The notes beneath the pieces were generated by a model. It searched no databases, was not told the DNA's origin, and was given only the letters and a program-made list of their open reading frames with translations. A program made the position numbers and the translations under genes. Of a stretch of 64,000 nt of DNA, positions 55,739 through 64,000 are shown piece after piece. Source of the DNA: an uncultured Draconibacterium sp. (GTDB lineage: Bacteria; Bacteroidota; Bacteroidia; Bacteroidales; Prolixibacteraceae); the NCBI RefSeq assembly GCF_963677155.1, contig NZ_OY781884.1, positions 1,730,501 through 1,794,500 on the forward strand. The letters are read 5' to 3'. Numbering within the stretch: the first letter of the stretch is position 1; every line of letters begins with the position of its first letter.

Positions 55739-56128
55739 TTAGACATATTTCCGATTGATGATCTCACTATATATCACGGCTTTCTTCAACGAAAACTTCT
55801 CACCCAGTACTAACGACTGCTTTTTCGATTTTTTTGCGCGCTGCATTTGTCGTTTTAGCGGCACTGATCTTCTTGCTTCAGTACTAAACTGAAATGCCGG
55901 ATGAACTTCCTGTGCCGGCTCTTCTTCTACCTCTTCGTCTTGCACAAACTGCGGTCGCTGGGGAGTTGGGACATCTTTACCCTCATCCATCAGCATTTCC
56001 CAAAAATCCTGTGTACTTCCGGTTTGGGGAGCTGACACTCCGGGCGTAGCGTTCTTTTTACGTTTTTTATTGAGAATACCAAACACGGCAACGATCAATG
56101 TCAATATAATAACTAGTATATCATCCAT
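55739..56128 (-). CDS. Small single-span membrane protein, unknown
   Basis: A 129-residue protein with one N-terminal helix (DDILVIILTLIVAVFGIL) followed by a basic stretch (NKKRKKN), a Pro/Glu/Gln-rich disordered middle, and a basic C-terminal part (RSVPLKRQMQRAKKSKKQ). The N-terminus is probably outside and the tail cytoplasmic. Homologues appear in Bacteroidota by my recollection, but no function is known. Confidence 0.6.
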   Translation of the reverse strand: MDDILVIILTLIVAVFGILNKKRKKNATPGVSAPQTGSTQDFWEMLMDEGKDVPTPQRPQFVQDEEVEEEPAQEVHPAFQFSTEARRSVPLKRQMQRAKKSKKQSLVLGEKFSLKKAVIYSEIINRKYV

Positions 56129-56282
56129 AATTTTCTATCAGTAATAAATTGTATTTTTGGTTGTTCAATCTATAAAAGTACGAAACACGTACGGAAATAA
56201 AAATTTTCGCGTTAAAGAATAATAAAACAAGGTTAGTATCATGCAAAAAAAGAGCAACAATCGGAAGTCGGATTATTGGGGG

Positions 56283-56684
56283 ATGAAGTATTTATTTCTT
56301 ATTGTACTTACTTTTCTGGGCTATTCGTCGTGCAAAGAGATTGATTCGGAAATTCCTGATGCCTGGGTAGGCTTACCCCTTGATTTAGGGATATACAACG
56401 AACTAACCGTGCCTGGTAACTCGGCCTACTTCCCGAACCAGGGATTTGGCGGCGTTATTGTTTATTGCGAAACAGAAGGCTCGTACTATGCATTTGATGC
56501 AGCTTGCACCAACGAGATCAATCCATCTTGCAAAGTAGAAAACGACGGAGCCGTAGGAAAATGCTCCTGTTGCGAATCGGAATATATATTTATTGGCGGT
56601 ACTGTATTAAAGGGTCCCGCTACGGCACCATTAAAACAATATAAAACCTCGCTGGTTGGAAATACCCTGAGGGTGTACAACTAA
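56283..56684 (+). CDS. Rieske-like lipoprotein lacking histidine ligands
   Basis: A 133-residue lipoprotein (lipobox LGYSSC, Cys17). The C-terminal half follows the Rieske fold seen in Bacteroidota proteins (NDGAVGKCSCCESEYIFIGG; VLKGPATAPLKQY). The Rieske cluster normally needs CxH and CxxH; here the boxes read C75-T-N77 and C94-S-C-C97, so both His ligands are gone. It either binds a different metal site with its Cys residues or is structural. I use the ATG at 56283, which starts the signal peptide; 56241 adds a basic leader. Confidence 0.68.
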   Translation: MKYLFLIVLTFLGYSSCKEIDSEIPDAWVGLPLDLGIYNELTVPGNSAYFPNQGFGGVIVYCETEGSYYAFDAACTNEINPSCKVENDGAVGKCSCCESEYIFIGGTVLKGPATAPLKQYKTSLVGNTLRVYN

Positions 56685-56714
56685 AAATGGGCTCCACTAT
56701 GTGAAACCCATTTT
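56684..56714. terminator. Bidirectional terminator before ahcY
   Basis: AAAATGGG pairs with CCCATTTT (8 bp) around a 15-base loop, with short T-runs on both strands, between convergent genes. Confidence 0.7.
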
Positions 56715-56735
56715 CTATCGAATAAAATTGTCTTC

Positions 56736-58154
56736 TTAATATCTATAGTGTTCTGCCTTAAACGGACCTTCTTTAGAAATCCCTAAATAAGCAGCCTGTT
56801 TTTCGGTAAGCTCGGTAAGTTTTACACCAATTTGCGCCAGGTGCAAACGTGCAACTTCCTCATCTAGTTTTTTTGATAAAGTGAAAACACCAACTTCGTA
56901 GTCGTTCTCCCACAAATCAATTTGTGCCAGCGACTGGTTGGTAAACGAGTTACTCATAACAAATGACGGATGCCCGGTTGCACATCCAAGGTTTACCAAA
57001 CGACCTTCGGCCAACAGGTAAATACAGTGACCATCTTCGTAAGTATATTTATCAACCTGTGGTTTGATGTTTACTTTTTCGATGCCCGGCCATTTTTCCA
57101 TTTTGGCAACCTGAATTTCATTGTCGAAGTGGCCAATATTACAAACGATCGATTGATCTTTCATATTTGCCATGTGCTCGGCTGTAATTACATCGCAGTT
57201 TCCGGTTGTGGTTACATAAATGTTTCCTTCGGCCAATGCATCTTCCATCGTTTTCACCTCAAAACCTTCCATGGCTGCCTGCAGCGCACAAATCGGATCG
57301 ATTTCGGTAACAATTACACGAGCGCCATAACTACGCATCGAATGAGCACAACCTTTACCAACATCGCCATAACCGGCAACAACCACAACTTTCCCGGCAA
57401 TCATTACATCGGTAGCACGTTTAATACCATCTGCCAACGACTCGCGACATCCGTACAGGTTATCAAATTTCGATTTGGTAACTGAATCGTTAACATTAAT
57501 AGCAGGAACCAACAACTCGCCTTTGTCGGCCATCTGATACAAACGGTGTACCCCGGTAGTTGTCTCTTCTGAAACACCTTTCCATTCGGCTACCGCGCGA
57601 TGCCATTTCTGGTTATCTTCTTTTAATGTAGTTTTCAGCAACTCAAGAATTACGTCCTCTTCTTCGCTTGACGCTTCAGCATCCAAAACACTGGCGTCTT
57701 TTTCAGCAGCATATCCTTTGTGAATTAGCAAGGTAGCATCGCCACCGTCATCCACAATTAGCTGCGGACCTTTTCCATCGGGGAAACTCATTGCCTCGCG
57801 GGTACACCACCAGTATTCTTCCAAGGTTTCACCTTTCCAGGCAAACACCGGCACTCCAGCTTTTGCAATAGCTGCCGCCGCATGATCCTGTGTTGAAAAT
57901 ATATTACAGCTTGCCCAACGAACATCGGCTCCAAGCGCAACCAGTGTTTCAATTAAAACAGCAGTTTGCACGGTCATATGCAAACTTCCCATTACACGCA
58001 CACCATTGAGTGGTTTGCGCGGGCCAAATTTTTCTCTAATGGCCATTAATCCCGGCATTTCCTTCTCCGCGATATCAATTTCTTTTCTTCCGAATTCTGC
58101 CAATGAGATATCGGCTACTTTGTAATCTAGTTTTTTCTGAACTGACACGGTCAT
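56736..58154 (-). CDS. ahcY: Adenosylhomocysteinase
   Basis: AhcY splits S-adenosylhomocysteine into homocysteine and adenosine and so relieves inhibition of methyltransferases. The 472-residue enzyme has [20 protein letters not shown], the NAD-binding [17 protein letters not shown], and the C-terminal tail ending KAEHYRY that reaches into a neighbouring subunit. Length is in the long bacterial class with the extra insert of about 40 residues (after residue 150). Confidence 0.98.
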   Translation of the reverse strand: MTVSVQKKLDYKVADISLAEFGRKEIDIAEKEMPGLMAIREKFGPRKPLNGVRVMGSLHMTVQTAVLIETLVALGADVRWASCNIFSTQDHAAAAIAKAGVPVFAWKGETLEEYWWCTREAMSFPDGKGPQLIVDDGGDATLLIHKGYAAEKDASVLDAEASSEEEDVILELLKTTLKEDNQKWHRAVAEWKGVSEETTTGVHRLYQMADKGELLVPAINVNDSVTKSKFDNLYGCRESLADGIKRATDVMIAGKVVVVAGYGDVGKGCAHSMRSYGARVIVTEIDPICALQAAMEGFEVKTMEDALAEGNIYVTTTGNCDVITAEHMANMKDQSIVCNIGHFDNEIQVAKMEKWPGIEKVNIKPQVDKYTYEDGHCIYLLAEGRLVNLGCATGHPSFVMSNSFTNQSLAQIDLWENDYEVGVFTLSKKLDEEVARLHLAQIGVKLTELTEKQAAYLGISKEGPFKAEHYRY

Positions 58155-58191
58155 ATCTTATTACTTTAATTTACTCAAATAAAATGGCGTG

Positions 58192-58199
58192 CAAAAATA
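58192..58199 (-). promoter_or_regulatory. Likely -7 element for ahcY
   Basis: TATTTTTG on the minus strand matches TAnnTTTG exactly, 38 bases upstream of the ahcY start. Confidence 0.4.
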
Positions 58200-58240
58200 A
58201 CAATTTTTGCCACAAAAAAGTTGAAAATCAATGATAAGGA

Positions 58241-60427
58241 TTAGTTACCCATGTCGGAGAAGAACTTCACGCGCATTAAACGAATGTCATCTTCAGAGTA
58301 TTCTTCTTCGCCTAATTCTTCCAGTGCATCCTCTATGGAGTCGGTTTCAGCCTCGCGAAAATATTCAAAAATATCATCCTGATGATCTTCATCAATCACA
58401 TCATCAATGTAGTAATCAATATTTAATTTAGTCCCGGAATTCACAATAGCCTCCACTTCACCAATCACGTCGCTCACTTCAATTCCTTTTGAGTCGGCAA
58501 TATCATCAAACGACAATTTGCGGTCAATACTCTGAATAATGAACACCTTCATTTTCGATTTATTGGCCACTGTGCGCACCACCAAATCTTCAGGACGTTC
58601 AATTTCATTCTCTTCCACATACGACTTTATAAGCTTCGCGAACTCTTTTCCATACCGACGTGCTTTACCTTGTCCAACTCCCTGAATATTTTGCAACTCC
58701 TCGATAGTTATCGGGTACTGGATAGACATATCGGCCAACGACGGATCCTGAAAAATTACAAACGGAGGAAGATCATGCTTTTTGGCGATCTTTTTTCGCA
58801 GATCTTTTAACATGGCAAACAGCTGTGGATCGCCACTGGCGCCTCCTGATGGGGCACCTCCTGCAACTACTGAATCTCCTTCTTCTTCATAGTCATGATT
58901 TTTCACCAACATAAAACTATGCGGTTTTTCCAGAAACTCGTGTCCCTTTTCAGTGACTTTCAGCAGTCCATAATTCTCAATGTCTTTATTAATAATTCCG
59001 GCTACCATCAACTGGCGGAACACAGCATTCCAAAAACGCTCGTCGTGTTCTTTTCCTGAACCAAACGATTTTAGTGTGTAATGTTTGAACGATTTTATGG
59101 CAGCAGTGCTGTTACCAATCAGAATATTGGCTATATGGTCGCCTTTGTATTTCTCGTTAACTTCCAGAATTGCCTTTAGCGCGATAACAATATCGTCTTT
59201 GGCCTCAATTTGCGCTTTAGGATTCAGACAGTTATCACAATTTCCACAATTATCAGTTCTGTAGTGCTCTCCAAAATAATGCAACAAAATTATGCGGCGG
59301 CATATGGCCGACTCGGCATACGAAACTGTATCCAACAAAAGCTGTTTCCCAATTTCCTGCTCGGCAACCGGTTTCCCATGCATAAACTTCTCCAGTTTCT
59401 GTATGTCTTTATAACTGTAAAAAGTAATACATTGTCCTTCGCCACCATCACGCCCGGCTCGCCCGGTTTCCTGATAATAACCTTCAAGACTTTTAGGAAT
59501 ATCGTAGTGAATTACAAAACGAACATCGGGCTTGTCGATTCCCATACCGAAAGCAATGGTAGCAACAATTACGTCCACCTCTTCCATCAGAAATTTGTCC
59601 TGATTACCCGAGCGGGTTGCAGCATCCATCCCGGCATGATAAGCAAGAGCTTTAATTCCGTTCACCTGTAGGGTTTCGGCCAGCTCCTCAACTTTTTTCC
59701 GGCTCAAACAATAGATAATACCAGATTTGCCTTCGTTCTGTTTTATAAATTTTATGATCTGCGTTTCGGTTTGAACCTTTGGCCGCACTTCGTAATAAAG
59801 ATTCTCGCGATTAAACGATACCTTAAAAACTTTTGCATCTAAAATGCCAAGGTTTTTTTGAATATCGTGCTGCACCTTTGCAGTTGCAGTTGCCGTTAAC
59901 GCCACCATCGGAGATTTTCCAATTTCTTCAACAATTGATTTTATCCGTCTGTACTCCGGCCTGAAATCGTGTCCCCATTCCGAAATACAATGAGCCTCGT
60001 CAATGGCGTAAAACGATATCTTTATTTGTTTAAGGAACTCTATGTTTTCTTCTTTTGTCAACGACTCAGGAGCAACATAAAGCAGTTTTGTTTTTCCGGC
60101 CAGCACATCTTCCTTCACCTGTGTTATGGCTGCTTTTGACAGCGAAGAATTCAAGAAATGCGCAACACTGTCTTCGGCATGCGTACTACGTATTGCATCT
60201 ACCTGATTTTTCATCAGGGCAATTAAAGGAGAAATCACAATGGCAGTGCCATCAAGAATTAACGCCGGCAACTGATAAATTAACGACTTTCCTCCACCTG
60301 TTGGCATCAACACAAAGGTGTCTTTTCCATCCATCACACTTTTAATCGCTTCCTCCTGTTGACCTTTAAAACGGTCAAAACCAAAAAAACGCTGCAACTC
60401 GTCTGCTAATACAACTTTTTTACTCAT
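58241..60427 (-). CDS. recQ: ATP-dependent DNA helicase RecQ
   Basis: RecQ is a 3'-5' helicase in recombinational repair. The 728-residue protein shows Walker A MPTGGGKSLIYQLP, DEAH in AIDEAHCISEWG, QTGRAGRDGGEG in motif VI, a zinc-binding region with Cys residues (DNCGNCDNCLNP), a winged-helix part and an HRDC domain (about residues 525-610). An acidic extension of about 100 residues closes it (DALEELGEEEYSEDDIR). Confidence 0.97.
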   Translation of the reverse strand: MSKKVVLADELQRFFGFDRFKGQQEEAIKSVMDGKDTFVLMPTGGGKSLIYQLPALILDGTAIVISPLIALMKNQVDAIRSTHAEDSVAHFLNSSLSKAAITQVKEDVLAGKTKLLYVAPESLTKEENIEFLKQIKISFYAIDEAHCISEWGHDFRPEYRRIKSIVEEIGKSPMVALTATATAKVQHDIQKNLGILDAKVFKVSFNRENLYYEVRPKVQTETQIIKFIKQNEGKSGIIYCLSRKKVEELAETLQVNGIKALAYHAGMDAATRSGNQDKFLMEEVDVIVATIAFGMGIDKPDVRFVIHYDIPKSLEGYYQETGRAGRDGGEGQCITFYSYKDIQKLEKFMHGKPVAEQEIGKQLLLDTVSYAESAICRRIILLHYFGEHYRTDNCGNCDNCLNPKAQIEAKDDIVIALKAILEVNEKYKGDHIANILIGNSTAAIKSFKHYTLKSFGSGKEHDERFWNAVFRQLMVAGIINKDIENYGLLKVTEKGHEFLEKPHSFMLVKNHDYEEEGDSVVAGGAPSGGASGDPQLFAMLKDLRKKIAKKHDLPPFVIFQDPSLADMSIQYPITIEELQNIQGVGQGKARRYGKEFAKLIKSYVEENEIERPEDLVVRTVANKSKMKVFIIQSIDRKLSFDDIADSKGIEVSDVIGEVEAIVNSGTKLNIDYYIDDVIDEDHQDDIFEYFREAETDSIEDALEELGEEEYSEDDIRLMRVKFFSDMGN

Positions 60428-60561
60428 ATGTCCAATCTCTCAATGTCTGTAGCATAAGTAAATTCTAAATTATTAAAAGTAAGCAAAACGGCAATACAAT
60501 TTAATAAATTTTATACTTTAAAATAGGATGTATTTAATAGAGGCTAACATTATGTGAAAAG

Positions 60562-60625
60562 TTTGAGCCCTGCAATATATAAGTAATATTTGAGATTTTT
60601 AATGTGGAAAATTCATGTACATTTG
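60562..60625 (+). promoter_or_regulatory. Promoter region of tatC
   Basis: TTTG (60562-60565), 19 bases, then AATATTTG (60585-60592) is a 7-of-8 match to the -7 box at the exact consensus spacing. A perfect TACATTTG follows at 60618-60625, 28 bases before the tatC start. Either or both may be used. Confidence 0.5.
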
Positions 60626-60653
60626 TAAAGTTTTTTTTTGAAAACCAGAATTC

Positions 60654-61502
60654 ATGAGCGAAGAGCATACTACAAAGAAACAAGGGGACGAAAGTTCAAA
60701 AGAAGAAATGTCCTTTCTTGAACACCTGGAGATACTTCGTTGGCACATTATCCGGTCATCGGCGGCCATTGTTCTTTTTGCCATCGTCGCATTTGTTATG
60801 AAATCGTTTATTTTCGATGTGGTTATCCTCAGCCCGAGAATGCCCGATTTTTGGACCAATCGTATGTTTGCCAAACTTGGCGACCTGGTAGGATCGGAGG
60901 CTTTAAAAATTAACCAGGTACCATTAAAAATGCAAAGTATAAAAATTGCAGGGCAGTTTTCTACACATATTATGGTATCGATAATTGCCGGCTTTATTTT
61001 GGCATCGCCTGTTGTTTTCTACGAATTCTGGCGTTTTATAAAACCCGCGCTGTACGAAACCGAACGCAAACATGCTGGCGGTGCGGTGTTCTTCACATCC
61101 ATTCTTTTTTTAATGGGCGTATTGTTTGGCTACTTTTTAATTGTGCCTTTATCCATTCACTTTTTAGGCACCTACCAGGTAAGTAGCGAAGTTGAAAACA
61201 CCATTAATCTTCGTTCATATATTGGATCGGTAACATCCATCTCATTGGCAGCCGGAGTTGTTTTCCTTTTACCCATTTTCTCTTATTTTTTGAGCAAAGT
61301 AGGACTGCTTACCCCGGAATTTATGAAAACATACCGTCGTCATGCGTATGTAATCATGTTGTTACTTTCAGCAATTATCACTCCCCCCGATATTTTTAGC
61401 CAAATTATGGTTTGTTTCCCGTTGGTTTTCCTTTACGAAATTGGAATTGTAATTTCGCGGCGTGTAGTTAAAAATCGTGAAAAAGAGATGGAAGCCATGT
61501 AA
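60654..61502 (+). CDS. tatC: Sec-independent protein translocase TatC
   Basis: TatC is the receptor for twin-arginine signal peptides in the inner membrane. The 282-residue protein begins with a charged cytoplasmic part and the family motif FLEHLEILRWHIIRS, then six helices, including FIKPALYETERKHAGGAVFF and LLTPEFMKTYRRHAYV near the third loop. No tatA gene is adjacent. lptB follows 32 bases later. Confidence 0.96.
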   Translation: MSEEHTTKKQGDESSKEEMSFLEHLEILRWHIIRSSAAIVLFAIVAFVMKSFIFDVVILSPRMPDFWTNRMFAKLGDLVGSEALKINQVPLKMQSIKIAGQFSTHIMVSIIAGFILASPVVFYEFWRFIKPALYETERKHAGGAVFFTSILFLMGVLFGYFLIVPLSIHFLGTYQVSSEVENTINLRSYIGSVTSISLAAGVVFLLPIFSYFLSKVGLLTPEFMKTYRRHAYVIMLLLSAIITPPDIFSQIMVCFPLVFLYEIGIVISRRVVKNREKEMEAM

Positions 61503-61534
61503 TTCAGTCAAAAATTGACGTTATTTGAACCATT

Positions 61535-62257
61535 ATGATTCTTCGAGCAGAAAACATCGTTAAAAAATACCGAAAAAGAACCGTAGTAAAAGGAGTTAGT
61601 TTTCAGGTTGAACAAGGCGAAATAGTGGGATTACTAGGTCCAAACGGAGCAGGTAAAACCACATCTTTTTATATGATTGTTGGATTGATTCAACCCTTTT
61701 CAGGAAAAATCTTTCTCGATGATAAAGAAATTACAAAACTTCCGGTGTACAAAAGAGCACAGCGAGGCATTGGTTATCTGGCACAGGAAGCCTCAGTTTT
61801 CCGAAAGTTGAGTATAGAAGATAATATCAGGGCTGTTCTGGAAATGACCGACTATTCGAAAGAATACCAAAAAGAAAAACTGGAAACATTGCTTGATGAA
61901 TTTAGTTTGCAGCACATTCGGAAAAGTAAAGGTATTCAGCTCTCGGGGGGTGAACGACGCCGAACAGAAATTGCACGAGCACTGGCCATCGACCCTAAAT
62001 TTATTTTACTTGATGAACCGTTTGCCGGAGTTGACCCGATTGCAGTGGAAGACATTCAACAAATTGTAATGCAGCTAAAAGAAAAAAACATTGGCGTATT
62101 AATTACCGACCATAATGTACACGAAACGTTGCGTATTACAGACCGTTCGTATCTCCTGTTTGAAGGCAATATCCTAAAAGCCGGAACAGCTGATGAATTG
62201 GCTGCCGATGAAGATGTACGCCGTGTATACCTCGGTCAGAACTTCGAATTACGCTAG
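61535..62257 (+). CDS. lptB: LPS export ABC transporter ATP-binding protein
   Basis: LptB powers lipopolysaccharide extraction from the inner membrane with LptFGC. The 240-residue ATPase has Walker [13 protein letters not shown], signature [16 protein letters not shown], Walker [20 protein letters not shown] and the switch His in [13 protein letters not shown]. Partner permease genes are not in this window, and the gene stands behind tatC. Confidence 0.96.
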   Translation: MILRAENIVKKYRKRTVVKGVSFQVEQGEIVGLLGPNGAGKTTSFYMIVGLIQPFSGKIFLDDKEITKLPVYKRAQRGIGYLAQEASVFRKLSIEDNIRAVLEMTDYSKEYQKEKLETLLDEFSLQHIRKSKGIQLSGGERRRTEIARALAIDPKFILLDEPFAGVDPIAVEDIQQIVMQLKEKNIGVLITDHNVHETLRITDRSYLLFEGNILKAGTADELAADEDVRRVYLGQNFELR

Positions 62258-62396
62258 AAAAAATAATCTTCCCATTTTTTTCATTTTTTTGTTTGCAGAT
62301 TAAAAAATGTTTCTTTCCTTTGCAGCGCTAAAATAAAAACGGCGCTTTAAACGAAAAGCAAACCGATTTTAGCTGAGAAAAAAAATCCTGAAAAAA

Positions 62397-62427
62397 TTTG
62401 GTCGATTACAAAAATGCTGTATTTTTG
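62397..62427 (+). promoter_or_regulatory. Consensus promoter for tRNA-Glu (and rpsT)
   Basis: TTTG (62397-62400), 19 bases, TATTTTTG (62420-62427): an exact match to the Bacteroidota housekeeping consensus TTTG-N19-TAnnTTTG. The tRNA begins 32 bases later. No terminator separates the tRNA from rpsT, so it could drive both. Confidence 0.75.
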
Positions 62428-62458
62428 CAGTCCCAAAAATAAGGGAGTTAAATAGGAA

Positions 62459-62530
62459 GGCCCGTTCGTCTAGGGGTTAGGACGCCAGGTTTTCATCCTG
62501 GTAGCAGGGGTTCGAATCCCCTACGGGCTA
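62459..62530 (+). tRNA. tRNA-Glu (anticodon TTC)
   Basis: A 72-base cloverleaf: acceptor strand GGCCCGT pairs with ACGGGCT (one G-U pair), discriminator A at 62530, anticodon stem CCAGG/CCTGG around the loop TTTTCAT, giving anticodon TTC, and T-arm AGGGG-TTCGAAT-CCCCT. The 3' CCA is not encoded. Confidence 0.97.
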
Positions 62531-62560
62531 CTAATTTAAAAAAAGAGAGAAAGAAAGAAA

Positions 62561-62812
62561 ATGGCACATCATAAGTCAGCATTAAAAAGAATTCGTCAAG
62601 ACGAAAAAAAGAGAGTACACAACAAGTACTACGCAAAAACTACACGTAATGCAATTAAAGCTTTGCGTAATGCTACTGATAAAGCTGAAGCAGAAAAAAT
62701 GTATCCTTCAGTTGTTGCTATGATTGATAAACTAGCGAAACGCAATATCATTCATAAAAACAAAGCTGCAAACTTAAAATCGAAATTATCCACTCAGGTT
62801 AATTCGTTGTAA
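62561..62812 (+). CDS. rpsT: 30S ribosomal protein S20
   Basis: An 83-residue basic helical protein with the family start [21 protein letters not shown] and the end [19 protein letters not shown]20 binds 16S rRNA early in small subunit assembly. It follows tRNA-Glu by 30 bases and ends at a terminator. Confidence 0.97.
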   Translation: MAHHKSALKRIRQDEKKRVHNKYYAKTTRNAIKALRNATDKAEAEKMYPSVVAMIDKLAKRNIIHKNKAANLKSKLSTQVNSL

Positions 62813-62836
62813 GAAGAGAAAAACCAAATTATATAG

Positions 62837-62868
62837 AAAACCTCTCCGAGTTTCGGGGAGGTTTTTTT
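62837..62868 (+). terminator. Rho-independent terminator of rpsT
   Basis: AAAACCTCTCCG pairs with CGGGGAGGTTTT (one G-U pair) around a 5-base loop, then a T-run. Confidence 0.9.
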
Positions 62869-62959
62869 GTGTTTCAAATTTCCGTATGTTCTGTAACTAT
62901 ACTTTTCTATTTCCAAAATCATTTATTATGATTAATTTTAGGAAAGAACTCCGGGACAA

Positions 62960-63658
62960 ATGGGAGAATACAAAAAATTAAATATAAAAGACTGGGCTGT
63001 TGAAGATCGTCCGCGCGAAAAATTACTAAGCAAAGGACCACGGTCGCTAAGCGATGCCGAACTCATTGCCATTTTAATTGGCTCGGGGAATATTGAAGAA
63101 ACAGCCGTTGAACTCTCCAGACGCATTTTAGCATCGGCCGACAATAACCTAAACGAACTAGGCCGAAAAAGCATCGATTTTCTTATCAAGTTTCAGGGAA
63201 TTGGCGAAGCAAAAGCCGTAACCATTGCAGCTGCTCTGGAGTTGGGCAAGCGCCGAAAAGAGGCTGATGTATTCAATAAAAAGCAAATTACCGGCAGTAA
63301 AGATGCAGCTGAATATTTCCAGCCCATGCTTAGCGATTTAAATCACGAAGAGTTTTGGATTTTGCTGCTTAACCGCGGCAACCGCATTATCGACTCGTTT
63401 ATGGTGAGCCAGGGCGGAATTTCAGGAACAGTAATCGATGTTCGGCTGATATTAAAAAATGCGTTGGATAAAATGGCCAGTGCCATTATTCTCTGTCACA
63501 ACCATCCTTCAGGAACTATGCAGGCATCAAATGCCGATCTGAATATTACCCGTAAAATTAAAAGTGCGGCTGAAATCATGGATATATCGGTGCTCGACCA
63601 TATTATTATTGGCCAGAACAATTACCTGAGTTTAGCCGACGAAGGAATGTTAAACTAA
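62960..63658 (+). CDS. radC: RadC-family (JAB/MPN domain) protein
   Basis: A 232-residue RadC protein. An N-terminal helix-hairpin-helix part (LSDAELIAILIGSG; FQGIGEAKAVTIAAALELGKR) precedes a JAB1/MPN metalloprotease-like fold with the zinc motif HNHPSGTMQASNAD near residue 177. A role in DNA repair was once proposed for this family but is not supported; the real substrate is unknown. The next gene starts 15 bases after. Confidence 0.95.
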   Translation: MGEYKKLNIKDWAVEDRPREKLLSKGPRSLSDAELIAILIGSGNIEETAVELSRRILASADNNLNELGRKSIDFLIKFQGIGEAKAVTIAAALELGKRRKEADVFNKKQITGSKDAAEYFQPMLSDLNHEEFWILLLNRGNRIIDSFMVSQGGISGTVIDVRLILKNALDKMASAIILCHNHPSGTMQASNADLNITRKIKSAAEIMDISVLDHIIIGQNNYLSLADEGMLN

Positions 63659-63672
63659 TAAATCGAACGAAA

Positions 63673-64000
63673 ATGATACTTTTTTATTCCGACGAAGTTA
63701 ACCCACGAATTGAGTACATAGCAAAACTGATCTTCTCAAACATTTTGCAAACGGAAATTGCGTTTACTCAAAATTCTGCGGAGTTTCGAAAGTCGGAAAT
63801 TCCAAAGATTAACTATTCGCACGAAAAATTTGGCAACGAATTTTACATCAAACCACACAAGCTCATTTTTCAGAATGCACTTATAAAACCAACAATTAAT
63901 TCGGTTTGGTACGAGGGTAAAAAATATTTCTGCGAAACGTCCAAAGACTCTGATCTACCTTTCGATCCTTTTGCAGCTTCGTTTTACCTGGTTACCCGCC
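63673..64000 (+). CDS. DUF7033/polysaccharide deacetylase-like protein, truncated
   Basis: The first 109 codons are visible and the gene runs off the right edge. The sequence (MILFYSDEVNPRIEYIAKLI; INYSHEKFGNEFYIKPHKL; LPFDPFAASFYLVTR) matches the N-terminal DUF7033 region of Bacteroidota proteins that usually continue into a polysaccharide deacetylase domain; that second part cannot be seen. It follows radC by 15 bases and is likely in its operon. Confidence 0.75.
   Translation, partial: MILFYSDEVNPRIEYIAKLIFSNILQTEIAFTQNSAEFRKSEIPKINYSHEKFGNEFYIKPHKLIFQNALIKPTINSVWYEGKKYFCETSKDSDLPFDPFAASFYLVTR

Noticed and set aside
56970-57485. 171-codon open frame on the plus strand
   Set aside because: It is antisense to ahcY, whose motifs are unambiguous.

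Overview
The window looks like chromosomal DNA of a Bacteroidota bacterium, probably of the Marinilabiliales/Prolixibacteraceae type; the order is my inference. Supporting signs are a SusC/SusD pair with an ECF sigma/FecR system, repeated TAnnTTTG promoter -7 elements, few Shine-Dalgarno-like sites, an LL-diaminopimelate aminotransferase (DapL), and family content typical of the phylum. Gene density is high and most genes are housekeeping genes in short operons. No prophage, rRNA operon or CRISPR array was seen.

Layout. 0-3.3 kb: the end of an RND efflux system (adaptor plus truncated permease) and a family 2 glycosyltransferase. 3.6-10 kb: an outer membrane barrel protein, then a minus-strand run of rlmH, a very large NtrY-like histidine kinase, a phosphoribosyltransferase and a small lipoprotein. 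10-17 kb: a DUF4783-like protein and BrkB-like membrane protein, two tandem rhomboid proteases, mutL, and an ABM-domain protein paired with an iron alcohol dehydrogenase. 17.2-19.7 kb: ECF sigma, anti-sigma and a secreted repeat protein with a KYS/YD motif every ~35 residues. 19.7-22.4 kb: a GNAT-nitrilase fusion and CorA. 22.6-30.8 kb: ECF sigma, FecR, SusC, SusD and alkaline phosphatase, which reads as a regulated uptake locus for a phosphorylated substrate. 31-39.4 kb: der, era, a polysaccharide deacetylase, a DapF homologue with serines at both catalytic cysteine positions, an A+T-rich islet (Y1 transposase, REP-like palindromes, HEPN/Abi-like protein), dapL and a second aminotransferase. 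39.5-45.6 kb: alanine dehydrogenase, a potassium channel with a zinc ribbon, thyA-folA, an M14 peptidase and pyrophosphatase. 45.6-46.4 kb: a non-housekeeping intergenic region with a possible 46-residue secreted peptide and a 13-unit array of a 12-bp palindrome repeated exactly every 21 bp. 46.4-64 kb: comM-like ATPase, a split ThrE-type exporter, a DUF58 protein, trxA, dnaE, a HIT protein, greA, a Rieske-like lipoprotein lacking its histidine ligands, ahcY, recQ, tatC, lptB, tRNA-Glu, rpsT, radC and the start of a DUF7033-type protein.

The best candidates for something undescribed are the 21-bp palindrome array with its neighbouring small ORF, the Ser/Ser DapF homologue overlapping a polysaccharide deacetylase gene, and the transposase/REP/HEPN islet. 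Starts were corrected where an internal ATG/GTG matches a signal peptide or the usual family N-terminus.
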